A DNA stretch of 64,000 nucleotides, from NCBI RefSeq assembly GCF_013390595.1, contig NZ_JACAWV010000008.1, positions 824,758-888,757 of the forward strand. The letters are read 5' to 3'. Below the pieces are notes generated by a model, which was not told the origin of the DNA, did not search any database, and worked only from the letters and a program-made list of their open reading frames with translations. Positions 1 to 8,551 of the stretch are shown in pieces. Position 1 is the stretch's first letter, and each line of letters begins with the position of its first letter. The position numbers and the translations under genes were made by a program. The DNA comes from Rhizobium sp. RM. GTDB lineage: Bacteria; Pseudomonadota; Alphaproteobacteria; Rhizobiales; Rhizobiaceae.

Positions 1-834
1 GCCAACGACGCCAAATCGCGGTTTCTGGCGGCTGTCAGTCACGAACTGCGCACGCCACTCAACGCGGTTCTCGGCTTTTCCGATATTCTGGCCGGCGAAT
101 ATTTCGGCAGGCTGGAGAATGACCGCCAGCGCGAGTATGTCGCGCTCATCCGTCAGTCCGGCGCGCATCTCCTGTCGGTCGTCAATACCATGCTTGATAT
201 GAGCAAGCTGGAAGCTGGCCGCTACGAATTGATGATGGAAGCCTTCCCAATCGCTGAATCGATCGAATCCTGTGAAGCGATGCTTGGTCTTCAGGCAAAG
301 GAGAAGGGGGTCACGTTGACCACTCGCATCCAGCGCGGTATCGGCGAGGTTACGGCTGACCAGCGCGCAATTCGTCAGGTTCTGATCAATCTGGCCGGCA
401 ACGCCATCAAGTTCACGGATGCCGGTGGTGTCATCTCGATGGACGCGGCGCGCGAAGGCGCTATGCTGAAGCTGACAGTCAGTGACACCGGTATCGGTAT
501 CGCTGCCGACAAGATAGAATTTCTGGGCCAGCCCTTCATGCAGGTCCAGAACGAATACACCCGTCGCTATGAAGGCACGGGACTGGGACTTTCGCTGGTC
601 AAGGGATTGGTGGCATTGCATGGCGGTACGTTCGCCATTGCCAGCAAGCCGGGCGAAGGTACGGTCGTAACGATCATGCTGCCTGCGGATGGCTCCGGTG
701 TCGCAGGTGGAGGTGAAGGCGCCGACGCTGGCCGCATGGTGGAGTTTCCGCCGCGCATCAGGCAGCTTGGCGACCTTGCCGAAGTTATGAAGAAGGATGT
801 TGAGGATGGCCCCGCGAAAGCGAAAATCGCCTAA
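1..834 (+). CDS. divJ: Sensor histidine kinase, C-terminal part (DivJ-like), truncated by window start
   Basis: The open frame enters at base 1, so only about 277 C-terminal residues are visible. The HisKA dimerisation domain starts at once, with the phospho-accepting His at visible residue 14 in SHELRTPLNA. The HATPase domain follows, with N box (NLAGNAIKFT), G1 (DTGIGI), F box and G2 (GTGLGLSLV). It belongs to the PleC/DivJ/PdhS-like kinases. I call it DivJ because the downstream order matches what I remember after divJ in Agrobacterium; DivJ phosphorylates DivK. The sensor region lies outside the window. The frame overlaps the next gene by about 29 bases, suggesting coupled translation. 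Kinase identity is certain; the DivJ name is inference. Confidence 0.8.
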   Translation, partial: ANDAKSRFLAAVSHELRTPLNAVLGFSDILAGEYFGRLENDRQREYVALIRQSGAHLLSVVNTMLDMSKLEAGRYELMMEAFPIAESIESCEAMLGLQAKEKGVTLTTRIQRGIGEVTADQRAIRQVLINLAGNAIKFTDAGGVISMDAAREGAMLKLTVSDTGIGIAADKIEFLGQPFMQVQNEYTRRYEGTGLGLSLVKGLVALHGGTFAIASKPGEGTVVTIMLPADGSGVAGGGEGADAGRMVEFPPRIRQLGDLAEVMKKDVEDGPAKAKIA

Positions 835-1738
835 GAAAACAGCCGCCCAGACTGGGGCAGGCGTTGTTTACTTGGTGGTTTCGGCCATCGGGCGCGAGAT
901 CATGCGTCGTCCAAAACTGGTTGGCGGTATAGGCGCGTTTTCTGTCGTCTTTGGTTTCGTCGCCGCCAATGCACTTTGGTATCAGCCGGGTGTCCATCCC
1001 TCGCCATTTCTCAGAACGCGCGATGCAGCCGATCCGAATGGCATTGCCGGTTACCGTATGGCGCAAACCCTTGGCACCGAGGGCAACGTAACGACCTTCC
1101 GCATTGAACGTCCTGAAGAAACGGCTGCCGCGACACAGCCTGTCGCTGGGGCAGACCCCGTGCAGCAGCAGGTTCAACAGACAGCCCCAGTTGCTCATCA
1201 GCGCCAGCAGATCGTCGCCGACATCCAGGCAGAGTTGAAACGGCGCGGTCTTTATGACGGCGAGGCAGACGGTTTGATGGGGCCAAGAACGGCCGCCGCC
1301 ATCATGTTCTTCGAGGAAACCGTCGGTATGGAACAGACCGGCGAACCGACCAGCCGTGTCTTGTCCGCCTTGAAGATCGATGGTGCGACGGTCGCCGCCA
1401 TTCCGAAGGACCGCCCCTCTGATAACGTCGCAAGCGGTGGGGTCGAGGTTGATCCGGTCGCTGCCGCCATTCGCAAGGCGGAGACATCAACGCCCAAAGC
1501 CGAACCGGTGTCGTTGACAAGCAAGGCGCCTGCCGGAAAACCGGTCTCGCGAGAAATGGTCGCAAAGATTCAGCAGGGCCTGGTCAATATCGCTTATGCT
1601 GGCGTGAAGGTTGACGGTTTTGCTGGCGAACAGACCCGCATGGCCATCCGTCAGTTTGAAAAGCATTATCGGCTGCCCGAAACCGGTGAGCCGAGCGAAG
1701 CCGTGTTGAAAAAGCTGAAATCCATCGGCGCCTTGTAG
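806..1738 (+). CDS. Membrane-anchored protein with two peptidoglycan-binding domains
   Basis: About 310 residues. A basic N-terminus (MAPRKRKSPKK) precedes one membrane segment (near residues 35-55), then a Gln/Pro-rich linker and two PG_binding_1 repeats: one around IQAELKRRGLYDGEADG and one at the C-terminus around IQQGLVNIAYAGVKVDG. Such repeats bind cell-wall peptidoglycan, so the protein probably tethers the inner membrane to the wall. No catalytic domain is visible. I chose ATG 806 because AGAAGG at 791-796 sits 9 bases upstream; an in-frame ATG at 797 touches that motif. It overlaps the 3' end of the kinase gene, implying co-transcription with a cell-cycle sensor. Confidence 0.85.
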   Translation: MAPRKRKSPKKTAAQTGAGVVYLVVSAIGREIMRRPKLVGGIGAFSVVFGFVAANALWYQPGVHPSPFLRTRDAADPNGIAGYRMAQTLGTEGNVTTFRIERPEETAAATQPVAGADPVQQQVQQTAPVAHQRQQIVADIQAELKRRGLYDGEADGLMGPRTAAAIMFFEETVGMEQTGEPTSRVLSALKIDGATVAAIPKDRPSDNVASGGVEVDPVAAAIRKAETSTPKAEPVSLTSKAPAGKPVSREMVAKIQQGLVNIAYAGVKVDGFAGEQTRMAIRQFEKHYRLPETGEPSEAVLKKLKSIGAL

Positions 1739-1767
1739 GCGTCGACGGCTGCAAGGGGCTTCGCATC

Positions 1768-2121
1768 ATGCGCCTGAAATCCGAACTATTCGTTTCAGCT
1801 CTGGTCCGGCGCGTTTTCTCGTCTGGCGGTTTTGCAGCCGTTGAGAAAAAAGGTGCGGAGGAAGCGGGGGCCATCTTCATCCGCCAGCGTTTTCGTGACG
1901 GTACGGAAAACCTCTATGGCCCCGCACCGCAAAGCTTTGCGGAAGACGACGAGATCAGGGCTGAGCGACGTTTCGAAACCAGGCTTTCGGGCGCCGACGC
2001 GTTGGAAAGCAGTACGTTGCTGGACCGTGAACGTCGTTTTGACAGCGACCTGTGGATCGTCGAACTTGAGACCGATGACATTTCCGCACTTCTGACCCTG
2101 GTGGATCAACCCAAAAAATAA
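1768..2121 (+). CDS. DUF1491 family protein
   Basis: 117 residues, soluble, without signal peptide. It matches the alphaproteobacterial DUF1491 family as I know it: an N-terminal RLKSELFVSALVRR stretch, a central AIFIRQRF strand and a C-terminal WIVELE segment. The function is unknown. It lies 30 bases after the peptidoglycan-binding gene on the same strand and is followed directly by a bidirectional terminator, so it is probably the last gene of the kinase operon. Confidence 0.8.
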   Translation: MRLKSELFVSALVRRVFSSGGFAAVEKKGAEEAGAIFIRQRFRDGTENLYGPAPQSFAEDDEIRAERRFETRLSGADALESSTLLDRERRFDSDLWIVELETDDISALLTLVDQPKK

Positions 2122-2140
2122 GGGCGGTCAGACCGCCCTT
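2120..2140. terminator. Bidirectional intrinsic terminator
   Basis: Perfect 10-base arms AAGGGCGGTC / GACCGCCCTT separated by one base, between converging genes that end at 2121 and 2146. A run of six A at 2113-2118 provides the U tract for minus-strand transcripts. Confidence 0.8.
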
Positions 2141-2145
2141 GATCC

Positions 2146-3063
2146 TTAACTTGCCGCCGTCTTGCGCGGGGCAGGGGTGAACTGCCGTTCGCCGCGCTGG
2201 CTATGGGTGTAACTGTCTGCCCGTCGCCAGTTTTCAACGCGCTCTTCGCACTCCACGATATCAAGGCGGTCGATCAGCGCTTCCGCACGGCTCATGTCGC
2301 CTTCAGCGGCAGCAAGGTGCGGATAGAAGCATTGCAGCACAAAGGCTGCCTCGGAAAACTCCATACCAAGACCCGTCAGCGTCGTGGCAAGCTGGCTTCC
2401 GGAGATGTCGAGCATGATGCGTTCGGAAAGCCAGTAGCTGGAAGACAGTGAATCCGCCAGCGCAATGGCAAACTGACGCGCATCGCGTTCACGGGCAAAA
2501 CGGATGAGCAGCGCTTCTTGCACCTCGGTCAGTCGGCGCAGACCAAGAACATCGTGTTCCGGCCGGTTGAGATGGCGTGCCATGTCCCGGATCTGCCGAC
2601 GCATTTGCTCTTCCAGATCGGAAACCACCTGCTTCTCGATATCGGCTTCAGTCACGGTCGTGGCCGGTTCCTCCGCAGGCAACGTGTTGTCGCTGGTCTG
2701 CCGCGTGACATCGCGTGTATGGCGCAGGCCAACCAGTGCATCGATCACCGTCGGTGAAAGATCGTCGCGACGTACGATGGCACGCGCATGCGCTGCCCCT
2801 TGCGTGCGGGCAATGGTAATCAGCGTATCGTCGTCAAGGCATTTCGACGAAATGAGGAAAGGCGCAGCAAGCGCAATCGGCTGGCTGGCAATGAAGAAAG
2901 CGACAGCCGATGGTATCATCGGATGCTGGGAGAGGGCGGCAATCGCTTCCCGTTTCGCCTCATCGGTAGAGGCGTTGAAAAGCGGCATGAAGAGTTCGGC
3001 AAACTGCCGCAGATCGGATTTAGACGGACGAGCTACGCCTTCAAAATTCGTCACGGTGGCCAT
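2146..3063 (-). CDS. DUF2336 domain protein
   Basis: 305 residues from ATG 3063 (MATVTNFEGVARPS). A GTG at 3153 would add 30 residues but has a poor context. The protein is a helical, Leu/Ala-rich cytoplasmic chain matching DUF2336, a family common in Rhizobiales and Caulobacterales and predicted to form HEAT-like helical repeats. A segment rich in Glu/Gln/Arg in the middle could be coiled coil. Function unknown. It converges on the DUF1491 gene. Its long upstream region contains a full CtrA-type box (3347-3361), so it may be cell-cycle regulated; that is inference. Confidence 0.8.
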   Translation of the reverse strand: MATVTNFEGVARPSKSDLRQFAELFMPLFNASTDEAKREAIAALSQHPMIPSAVAFFIASQPIALAAPFLISSKCLDDDTLITIARTQGAAHARAIVRRDDLSPTVIDALVGLRHTRDVTRQTSDNTLPAEEPATTVTEADIEKQVVSDLEEQMRRQIRDMARHLNRPEHDVLGLRRLTEVQEALLIRFARERDARQFAIALADSLSSSYWLSERIMLDISGSQLATTLTGLGMEFSEAAFVLQCFYPHLAAAEGDMSRAEALIDRLDIVECEERVENWRRADSYTHSQRGERQFTPAPRKTAAS

Positions 3064-3539
3064 CAGCACCACATCTTTCTTCCTCACGGCTCTTGGCCTC
3101 TCAAGTTCTCGAAACCGGTCGGTCAACGCACTACCCAACAAAAACGCGAACACAATATCCGTTCAAGTTAGAGCAAATCCGTTGACGTCCTGTTAACTAT
3201 GGAGGGGAGCAAGAGATGTTTGATGCTTATCAACAACGAAATTTTAAGGCTGCTGAATTGCCGGAAATCGTGGAACTTTGCTGGATTTGCAGGGTTTCCA
3301 ACGGGTGAAATGCGGCTGAGATGAAACGACTGGTCGTAAATTAAGGTTAACGGATCATTAACCTGTCCGTGTTTGTAATTTCATGGGCAATATTAGGATT
3401 CCATGTTATCCTCGACGCCGGAATAAAAAGCCCGAATGGCATGCGCTGATATGTGAATGGTGATGAAATTCCCGATGCAAGACGAGGCTTGCGCGGTTCC
3501 CAGTAGCAACAACAATCATGTCCCGAAGAGGAGATGAGC
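3064..3539. other. Intergenic region between divergent genes; no ORF supported
   Basis: About 476 bases, AT-richer than its surroundings, between the DUF2336 gene (minus) and a small gene (plus). It should hold both promoters. The only clear signal is the CtrA-type box at 3347-3361. Reading frames here are short and lack Shine-Dalgarno sequences. Confidence 0.6.
3347..3361. promoter_or_regulatory. CtrA-type box TTAA-N7-TTAA
   Basis: TTAA at 3347-3350 and at 3358-3361 are separated by exactly seven bases, matching the full CtrA consensus TTAA-N7-TTAA(C). The flanks make AGGTTAA/TTAACCT inverted arms. It lies about 180 bases before the small gene at 3540 and about 285 before the DUF2336 start. 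Confidence 0.55.
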
Positions 3540-3728
3540 ATGGCAGAGATTATTCCGCTGGACGAAGCCCGTCGAAGTTCACGTTCCGGCGCAGACGCAG
3601 GGGCGCGGGGAATCGGTCCGGCAAAAGTGTTGCTGTTTACCGGCGTGCACTATGAAAAGCGCGATACGCATCCGAAGAAAGCAGCGCGTAAAAGCAAGTC
3701 AAACACCGAAACCGCGCTCAAATCCTGA
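3540..3728 (+). CDS. Small conserved hypothetical protein (62 aa)
   Basis: Starts at ATG 3540, six bases after GAGGAG (3528-3533); an upstream ATG at 3534 overlaps that motif. The sequence begins MAEIIPLDEARRS, has a short hydrophobic AKVLLFTGVHYE strand and ends in a Lys/Arg/Ser-rich tail. I recognise it as a type of short rhizobial hypothetical protein but know no function. It is basic, soluble and without signal peptide. The good ribosome site and isolated position argue that it is real. Confidence 0.7.
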   Translation: MAEIIPLDEARRSSRSGADAGARGIGPAKVLLFTGVHYEKRDTHPKKAARKSKSNTETALKS

Positions 3729-3746
3729 TCGCATCTCTTATCGGCG

Positions 3747-4295
3747 TCACTTCCACGGCGTCGGCTGGCATTTTGCCTCGTTCAAAAAGCGTTCCGCTTC
3801 TTCCCCAAAGCTCGGCTGCGGCACCATCGTCCGCAACACCACATAGCCCTCGGTTTGATCCGCTTCCACCAGAATGGCCTGTGACAACGCTGGCGGTTGC
3901 GCCTTGCGGATGGCTGCGATCTGGACCGCATCGGCAACAAGAATGTCCATGACGCCACCCGCTGACGTACGGTCGTTCATGCTGAAAACCTCATTGGAAG
4001 CCTTATCGTAAACAGCGACCGACCAGAAAGGCACAGCGCCGATGGCGGTGAGCCGCACTGGTTTTTCTTCGATGTCGAAGGTGCATACCGCGACCCGCAT
4101 GAAGGGATCACCGCTGCCTAGCGAAGGCTTTTCCACCGTCTCTTCCAGGAGATGAAAATCATGAAGCTTGCCCTCGGCCACCGCGCGTGTATTGGCATCG
4201 CGGTTGGAAAAGTGCGGGATCGACAGCAGGATGACGAGGTGCAGCGCCGCTGCTCCCACCAGACCGGTCACAATGGCAAGCAGGAACCTAAGCAT
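3747..4295 (-). CDS. DUF1254-type membrane-anchored protein
   Basis: 182 residues from ATG 4295 (MLRFLLAIVTGLVG). An N-terminal membrane segment (residues 4-26) is followed by a periplasmic domain of DUF1254 type. It overlaps the upstream DUF1214-type gene by 8 bases, so the two are translationally coupled. DUF1254 and DUF1214 often occur as two halves of one larger protein; here they are split into adjacent genes. The role is unknown. No catalytic motif is seen. Confidence 0.75.
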   Translation of the reverse strand: MLRFLLAIVTGLVGAAALHLVILLSIPHFSNRDANTRAVAEGKLHDFHLLEETVEKPSLGSGDPFMRVAVCTFDIEEKPVRLTAIGAVPFWSVAVYDKASNEVFSMNDRTSAGGVMDILVADAVQIAAIRKAQPPALSQAILVEADQTEGYVVLRTMVPQPSFGEEAERFLNEAKCQPTPWK

Positions 4296-4875
4296 TGCCG
4301 CACTCCAGCTTGCGGATTTCTGGCATCGAGATATCGATAAGCCCCGAGCTTCCGGCAACAGGCGTGTCGAGCAGTGTCATCACCAGTTTGAAGGTCTGGC
4401 CTTGCGGCACCGAAAGCCAGTTATAGGTCTGAGCCGTTGCAGCGATTGCGACATCAATCCCGCCCTCAGGCTCACGCAACAGCGTGCGGGAGTTGAGCGC
4501 GAACGGCCGACCGGACGCATCCGCAAGTACGTTACCCTGTTGGTCCGCCGCATAAAGCGTCCAGAAGCGCGAGGGTGGAACGGTGCCAGCCAGACGGTAG
4601 CGGCACTCACCTGTCAGGCGTTGACCTTCGCTGTCGACCGAAGCGGTAAAGCTTAGCCCCTCGGCAGTGCCGTACAGCAACTTGCCTGCATCGGCGCGAT
4701 GCGATTTGGCATAGGGGTCGGCCTCGATCGTCTGTGCTTCGGGGAACGCATCCCATGGGCCGATGCGGATCGAACCGAACCCGGAGGTGGCTTCGAGCGC
4801 AACCAGCGTTGACGCGATGCCGCCGCCGAAAGCGATCAGAAGGGCGATACCGACGAGGAATGGAACTCGAAACAC
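4288..4875 (-). CDS. DUF1214-type membrane-anchored protein
   Basis: 195 residues using GTG 4875, which has AGGAAG five bases upstream. A longer ATG start at 4983 would run into the divergent peptidase start and adds an unlikely N-terminus. One N-terminal membrane segment (FLVGIALLIAFGGGIAS) precedes a beta-rich domain with the DUF1214 pattern GTVPPSRFWTLYAAD...NSRTLLR. It is first of a two-gene operon with the DUF1254 gene. A small hairpin (4884-4899) overlaps its Shine-Dalgarno. Function unknown. Confidence 0.75.
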   Translation of the reverse strand: MFRVPFLVGIALLIAFGGGIASTLVALEATSGFGSIRIGPWDAFPEAQTIEADPYAKSHRADAGKLLYGTAEGLSFTASVDSEGQRLTGECRYRLAGTVPPSRFWTLYAADQQGNVLADASGRPFALNSRTLLREPEGGIDVAIAATAQTYNWLSVPQGQTFKLVMTLLDTPVAGSSGLIDISMPEIRKLECGNA

Positions 4876-4981
4876 GCTGTCTTCCTGTTTTTGAACAGGT
4901 CGAGGGTTATCACTGATTCCCCCTTTGGAAAATGCCGGGGCTTGTCTAGTCTCAGTAAAAATCAACGGAAACGGGAACTTC

Positions 4982-6373
4982 ATGATGACGCGACAGGCCG
5001 CAATCGACCACGCAACCGCCTATTTTGATGAGGGCGGCTTCGTCCGGGACCTCGCCCGGCGGGTTGGCTTGCGCACGGAAAGCCAGAACGAGGCGAGCGC
5101 CGACGCCCTGTCGCTCTATCTCGAAGCCGAAATGAAGCCCGCTTTCACCGACATGGGATTTACCAGCGAAATTGTCATCGATCCTGCCTCCGGTCTGCCA
5201 TTTCTGATGGCTGAGCGTTTCGAGGGAAAGAGTTTGCCGACAGTGCTGGGTTACGGCCATGGCGATGTTGTGCGCGGTCTGGATGAAGGCTGGGCAGACG
5301 GGCTTTCACCGTGGCGCATGACCGAGCTGAACGGCAAGTGGTACGGCCGCGGCACGGCCGATAACAAGGGGCAACATTCCATCAATATGGCGGCGCTCAA
5401 AGCTGTCATTGAGACGCGTGGAAAGCTGGGCTTCAATGCCAAATATTTGATCGAAATGGGGGAGGAACGCGGCTCGCCGGGGCTCAGGGAAGTCTGCCGC
5501 GACCATGGTGAGCGGCTGAAGGCCGATCTTCTGATTGCTTCCGACGGGCCGCGATTGAACGCGGAGCGGCCGACCGTGTTTCTCGGTGCGCGTGGCGGTA
5601 TCACGTTCGACCTGGTGATCGAAGCCCGAGAGGGCGGACATCATTCCGGCAACTGGGGAGGGGCGCTTTCCAATCCGGGCGTGCAACTTGCCCATGCCAT
5701 CGCGAGCCTTGTTGGCCCGACCGGGCAGATCCGCGTGCCGGAACTGGTGCCAGACGCCTTGCCGCAAGCGGTGCGTGATGCTCTGGCCGATTGTGAAATC
5801 GACGGCGGGCCAGACGGACCCGCGATTGACGCGGATTGGGGAGAGCCCGGTCTTTCCACGGCAGAGCGGGTTTTCGGCTGGTGTGCACTGGAAGTGCTGG
5901 CTTTCGAGACTGGTAATCCGCGTTCGCCCGTCAACGCAATCCCGCCGCGGGCATGGGCGCGACTGCAGCTGCGTTTCGTTGTCGGCATCGATCCGGAAGC
6001 TGTCGTCCCCGCCGTGCGCCGGCATCTCGATCGACAGGGGTTTCCCATGGTGAAGATCGTTGCTGCAGGTGACGAGATTTTCCGTGCAACCCGGCTCGAC
6101 CCGAATGATCCGTGGGTCGGTTGGGCGGTGGACTCCATCGCATTGAGTTCAGGCAAGAGGCCCGCGTTGCTGCCCAACCTTGGCGGCTCCCTGCCAAATG
6201 ACATCTTCGCCGATATCCTCAAGCTGCGGACCATATGGGTTCCCCACTCCTATCCCGGTTGTTCGCAGCATGCACCGAACGAACATCTCCCGAAGCAGAT
6301 TGCCCGAGAAGGACTGGCAATCATGGCGGGGCTCTACTGGGACCTGGGCGAGGCCGATGTCCCCGACCTTTAA
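4982..6373 (+). CDS. M20 family metallopeptidase (dipeptidase/deacylase type)
   Basis: 463 residues from ATG 4982 (a second ATG follows at 4985). This is a cytoplasmic di-zinc hydrolase of the M20/ArgE/DapE/CPG2 family. The first zinc His is H93 in GHGDVV, with D95. The bridging Asp lies in GTADNKGQ, the catalytic Glu pair in EMGEERGSPG, and a late His in HAPNEHL. The insertion with HSGNWGG is the dimerisation domain. The likely substrate is a dipeptide or N-acyl amino acid, which cannot be specified from sequence. It is divergent from the DUF1214 gene and its stop codon overlaps that of the exporter gene on the other strand. Confidence 0.9.
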   Translation: MMTRQAAIDHATAYFDEGGFVRDLARRVGLRTESQNEASADALSLYLEAEMKPAFTDMGFTSEIVIDPASGLPFLMAERFEGKSLPTVLGYGHGDVVRGLDEGWADGLSPWRMTELNGKWYGRGTADNKGQHSINMAALKAVIETRGKLGFNAKYLIEMGEERGSPGLREVCRDHGERLKADLLIASDGPRLNAERPTVFLGARGGITFDLVIEAREGGHHSGNWGGALSNPGVQLAHAIASLVGPTGQIRVPELVPDALPQAVRDALADCEIDGGPDGPAIDADWGEPGLSTAERVFGWCALEVLAFETGNPRSPVNAIPPRAWARLQLRFVVGIDPEAVVPAVRRHLDRQGFPMVKIVAAGDEIFRATRLDPNDPWVGWAVDSIALSSGKRPALLPNLGGSLPNDIFADILKLRTIWVPHSYPGCSQHAPNEHLPKQIAREGLAIMAGLYWDLGEADVPDL

Positions 6374-6978
6374 GCGCCCTTGAGGAGCGTGAAGGCGATG
6401 ATCCACATGGTGACGGCAATCAGCCCTTCGAGAATTCGCCAGGCGGCGGGTTTTTCGAACAGGGGCCGCAGCCACCGTGCGCCGTAACCGAGCGAGAAGA
6501 AAAACACGAGCGAGCCGGTCGCCGCGCCGGCTGCGAAGGTTTTTTCCAAGCCGGGAAACTGTGTCGATAGCGAACCGAGCAGGACTACGGTGTCGAGATA
6601 GACATGCGGGTTGAGGAAGGTGAGCGCCAGACAGATGGCGAGTGTCTGCCACAGGCTGACCTCTTTACGCTCCGCAACGGAGAGCGCTCCGGACGAGCGG
6701 AATGCTGAATGGAGGCTTTTTGCGCCGTACCAGATGAGGAAGGCGGCACCCGCATACCGCATTATCGGATCGAGCGCCGGCATTACGGCGCTGATCTGCC
6801 GAAACCCGGTGACCCCGACAATAATCAGCAGGGCATCCGATAAGGCGCAGGTCAGGCAGACAGCAAAGACGTGCGAGCGCATCAGCCCCTGTTTCAGAAC
6901 AAAGGCGTTCTGTGCGCCGATGGCGACGATCAGGCTGAGGCCCATCATCAGGCCGGTGAAGAAAACCTGTAAATCCAC
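6370..6978 (-). CDS. argO: LysE/ArgO-type amino acid exporter
   Basis: 202 residues from GTG 6978, with GAGGGG about ten bases upstream; a TTG at 6996 lacks a ribosome site. It is a six-helix inner-membrane exporter of the LysE superfamily, with signatures GLSLIVAIGAQNAFVLKQG near the N-terminus and FLNPHVYLDTVVLLG in the middle. ArgO/LysE proteins export arginine, lysine or toxic analogues such as canavanine. The divergent ArgP-type regulator supports this. Its TAA overlaps the M20 peptidase stop in a four-base TTAA, a tight convergent arrangement with no room for a terminator. Confidence 0.88.
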   Translation of the reverse strand: MDLQVFFTGLMMGLSLIVAIGAQNAFVLKQGLMRSHVFAVCLTCALSDALLIIVGVTGFRQISAVMPALDPIMRYAGAAFLIWYGAKSLHSAFRSSGALSVAERKEVSLWQTLAICLALTFLNPHVYLDTVVLLGSLSTQFPGLEKTFAAGAATGSLVFFFSLGYGARWLRPLFEKPAAWRILEGLIAVTMWIIAFTLLKGA

Positions 6979-7073
6979 GCGTTGGTAGCCCCTCAACAGA
7001 AAACGAAGCCTTGGATAATTGTTTGGCCTGCATTAATCCAGTTAAACAAGTTTATCCGGATTAAGGAAAACTA

Positions 7074-7979
7074 ATGATCGACTATCCCTCTATGCGGGCT
7101 GTGGCGTTGGTGGCGCAAACTGGCAGTTTCGAGAAGGCGGCGGCAGCGCTGTTTGTCACGCCATCTGCCGTCTCGCAGCGGGTCAAACAGCTCGAAGAAC
7201 GGCTTGGTGTCGTGCTTATTGTCCGCGGAACCCCTTGCACGGCCACGGAAAAGGGGGAGTGGCTCTGTCGCCATATGGAGCAGGTGGGCATGCTGGAAAC
7301 TGAGTTGTTCCGGCAACTGCCCACGCTCGCGGAGGAAGGGGCGACGCACACGCGCGTTACGCTGAATGTCGCCACCAACGCCGACAGTCTCGGCACGTGG
7401 TTTCTCGATGCCGTCTCTGCTTTCAGCCGGACATCCGATTTTCTTGTCAACATCGCCGTGGATGATCAGGACCATACCGTCGAGTGGTTGCAGCGTGGCA
7501 AAGTCCTGGCCGCCGTCACGGCACACGCCAAGCCGGTGCAGGGTTGCCGGGTCACGCCGCTCGGTATTCTGCGGTTTCATGCGACAGCCAGTCCCGATTT
7601 CATGCGGCGCTTTTTTCCCGATGGCGTTACAGCGACATCGCTTGCTGCGGCTCCGGGCATCACCTTCAATCAGAAGGATCGGCTGCAAAATCGCTGGATC
7701 AAATCCGCGCTCGGTCGGGACATGTCCTATCCAACCCACTGGTTGCCATCGACTGATGGCTTCGTGAAGGCGAGCCTTTCCGGCATAGGGTGGGGCATGA
7801 ACCCCAACCTGCTCGTTAAGGATCATCTTGAGGCCGGGCGATTGTTGGAATTGATACCGGGCATCCCGCTCGACATTCCACTCTACTGGCAGGTGAACCG
7901 CATGGCCGCCGACCGCCTGTCCGGTTTGACGGCGAGTGTGGTAAGCGCCGCACGCGCGGCGCTGCTGGGCGAAGTTTGA
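7074..7979 (+). CDS. argP: LysR regulator, ArgP/LysG type
   Basis: 301 residues. An N-terminal winged helix-turn-helix (GSFEKAAAALFVTPSAVSQRVKQLE) is followed by a LysR effector domain. The characteristic ArgP/IciA/LysG features are present: MIDYPSMRAVALVAQTGSFE at the start and RGTPCTATEKGEWLCRH after the HTH. ArgP senses arginine or lysine and activates the divergent exporter gene. The 95-base divergent spacer (6979-7073) is AT-rich and should hold the shared operator. The last ten codons are unremarkable and no terminator is seen before the next gene. Confidence 0.88.
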   Translation: MIDYPSMRAVALVAQTGSFEKAAAALFVTPSAVSQRVKQLEERLGVVLIVRGTPCTATEKGEWLCRHMEQVGMLETELFRQLPTLAEEGATHTRVTLNVATNADSLGTWFLDAVSAFSRTSDFLVNIAVDDQDHTVEWLQRGKVLAAVTAHAKPVQGCRVTPLGILRFHATASPDFMRRFFPDGVTATSLAAAPGITFNQKDRLQNRWIKSALGRDMSYPTHWLPSTDGFVKASLSGIGWGMNPNLLVKDHLEAGRLLELIPGIPLDIPLYWQVNRMAADRLSGLTASVVSAARAALLGEV

Positions 7980-7994
7980 AATTGTAGTTGCGGG

Positions 7995-8459
7995 CTAACG
8001 ACGGATAGCCTGCCACTCGGTCCAGCTTTTTACCTGCGGTATATCTGCTCTGGGCTTGTCCTCGAGAAAGGCGATATATTCCAGTGAGTGGCCGTCGGGA
8101 TCGTCGAAATAGACGCTCGCCGCCGGCATCCAGGGAAAGACAACCGGTTCTTCGATGTTGGGGGCGCCGGCAAAGCCGAGAGGCTCGACCTTCTTGGACC
8201 TGAGATAATCTGGAGCAGCGAGAACCTGATCGAGTTCAACGCTGAATGCCAGATGCAATCTGGTGTTGATCGGTGCGGAATGAATCGACCAAAGGCCAAG
8301 CATCGACTGACCACGTGCACCAATCCAGAAAAATGCCAGATGTCTGTCTGGGACCCTGTGCGCCAGTTCCAGACCCACAACATTGCGATAAAAATCGATT
8401 GAGCGTTCCAGGTTTGAAACCGTCAAATGGGTTTCGAACAGCGTATTTATTTTCACCAT
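7995..8459 (-). CDS. VOC (glyoxalase/bleomycin resistance) superfamily protein
   Basis: 154 residues from ATG 8459, with AGGAAG just upstream. Two beta-alpha-beta-beta-beta units give the VOC fold: THLTVSNLERSIDFYRNVVGLEL in the first and VYFDDPDGHSLEYIAF in the second. Candidate metal ligands are the His in the first strand and the Glu in SLEYIAF. Members include glyoxalases, dioxygenases and antibiotic-binding or thiol-transfer proteins; the substrate is not predictable. It is unusual in having a SoxR-type promoter (8521-8551), suggesting induction by redox-cycling compounds and a role in detoxifying them. Confidence 0.85.
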   Translation of the reverse strand: MVKINTLFETHLTVSNLERSIDFYRNVVGLELAHRVPDRHLAFFWIGARGQSMLGLWSIHSAPINTRLHLAFSVELDQVLAAPDYLRSKKVEPLGFAGAPNIEEPVVFPWMPAASVYFDDPDGHSLEYIAFLEDKPRADIPQVKSWTEWQAIRR

Positions 8460-8520
8460 ATGTCTTCCTCGATCGTCATGCGAAATGCGATTGCAAGCGC
8501 CGGATCGCGTTTGCGATGGC

Positions 8521-8551
8521 ACTCTGCAACCTCAAGCGCAGTTGAGGTCAA
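8521..8551 (-). promoter_or_regulatory. SoxR-type promoter/operator for the VOC gene
   Basis: Read on the minus strand: -35 TTGACC (8546-8551), a 19-base spacer, then CAGAGT (8521-8526). The spacer carries the dyad CCTCAACTGCGCTTGAGG (8530-8547), whose arms match the SoxR consensus CCTCAAG/CTTGAGG. The 19-base spacing is typical of MerR-family activators. The same 26 bases recur before the MFS gene at 16.4 kb. Confidence 0.75.
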
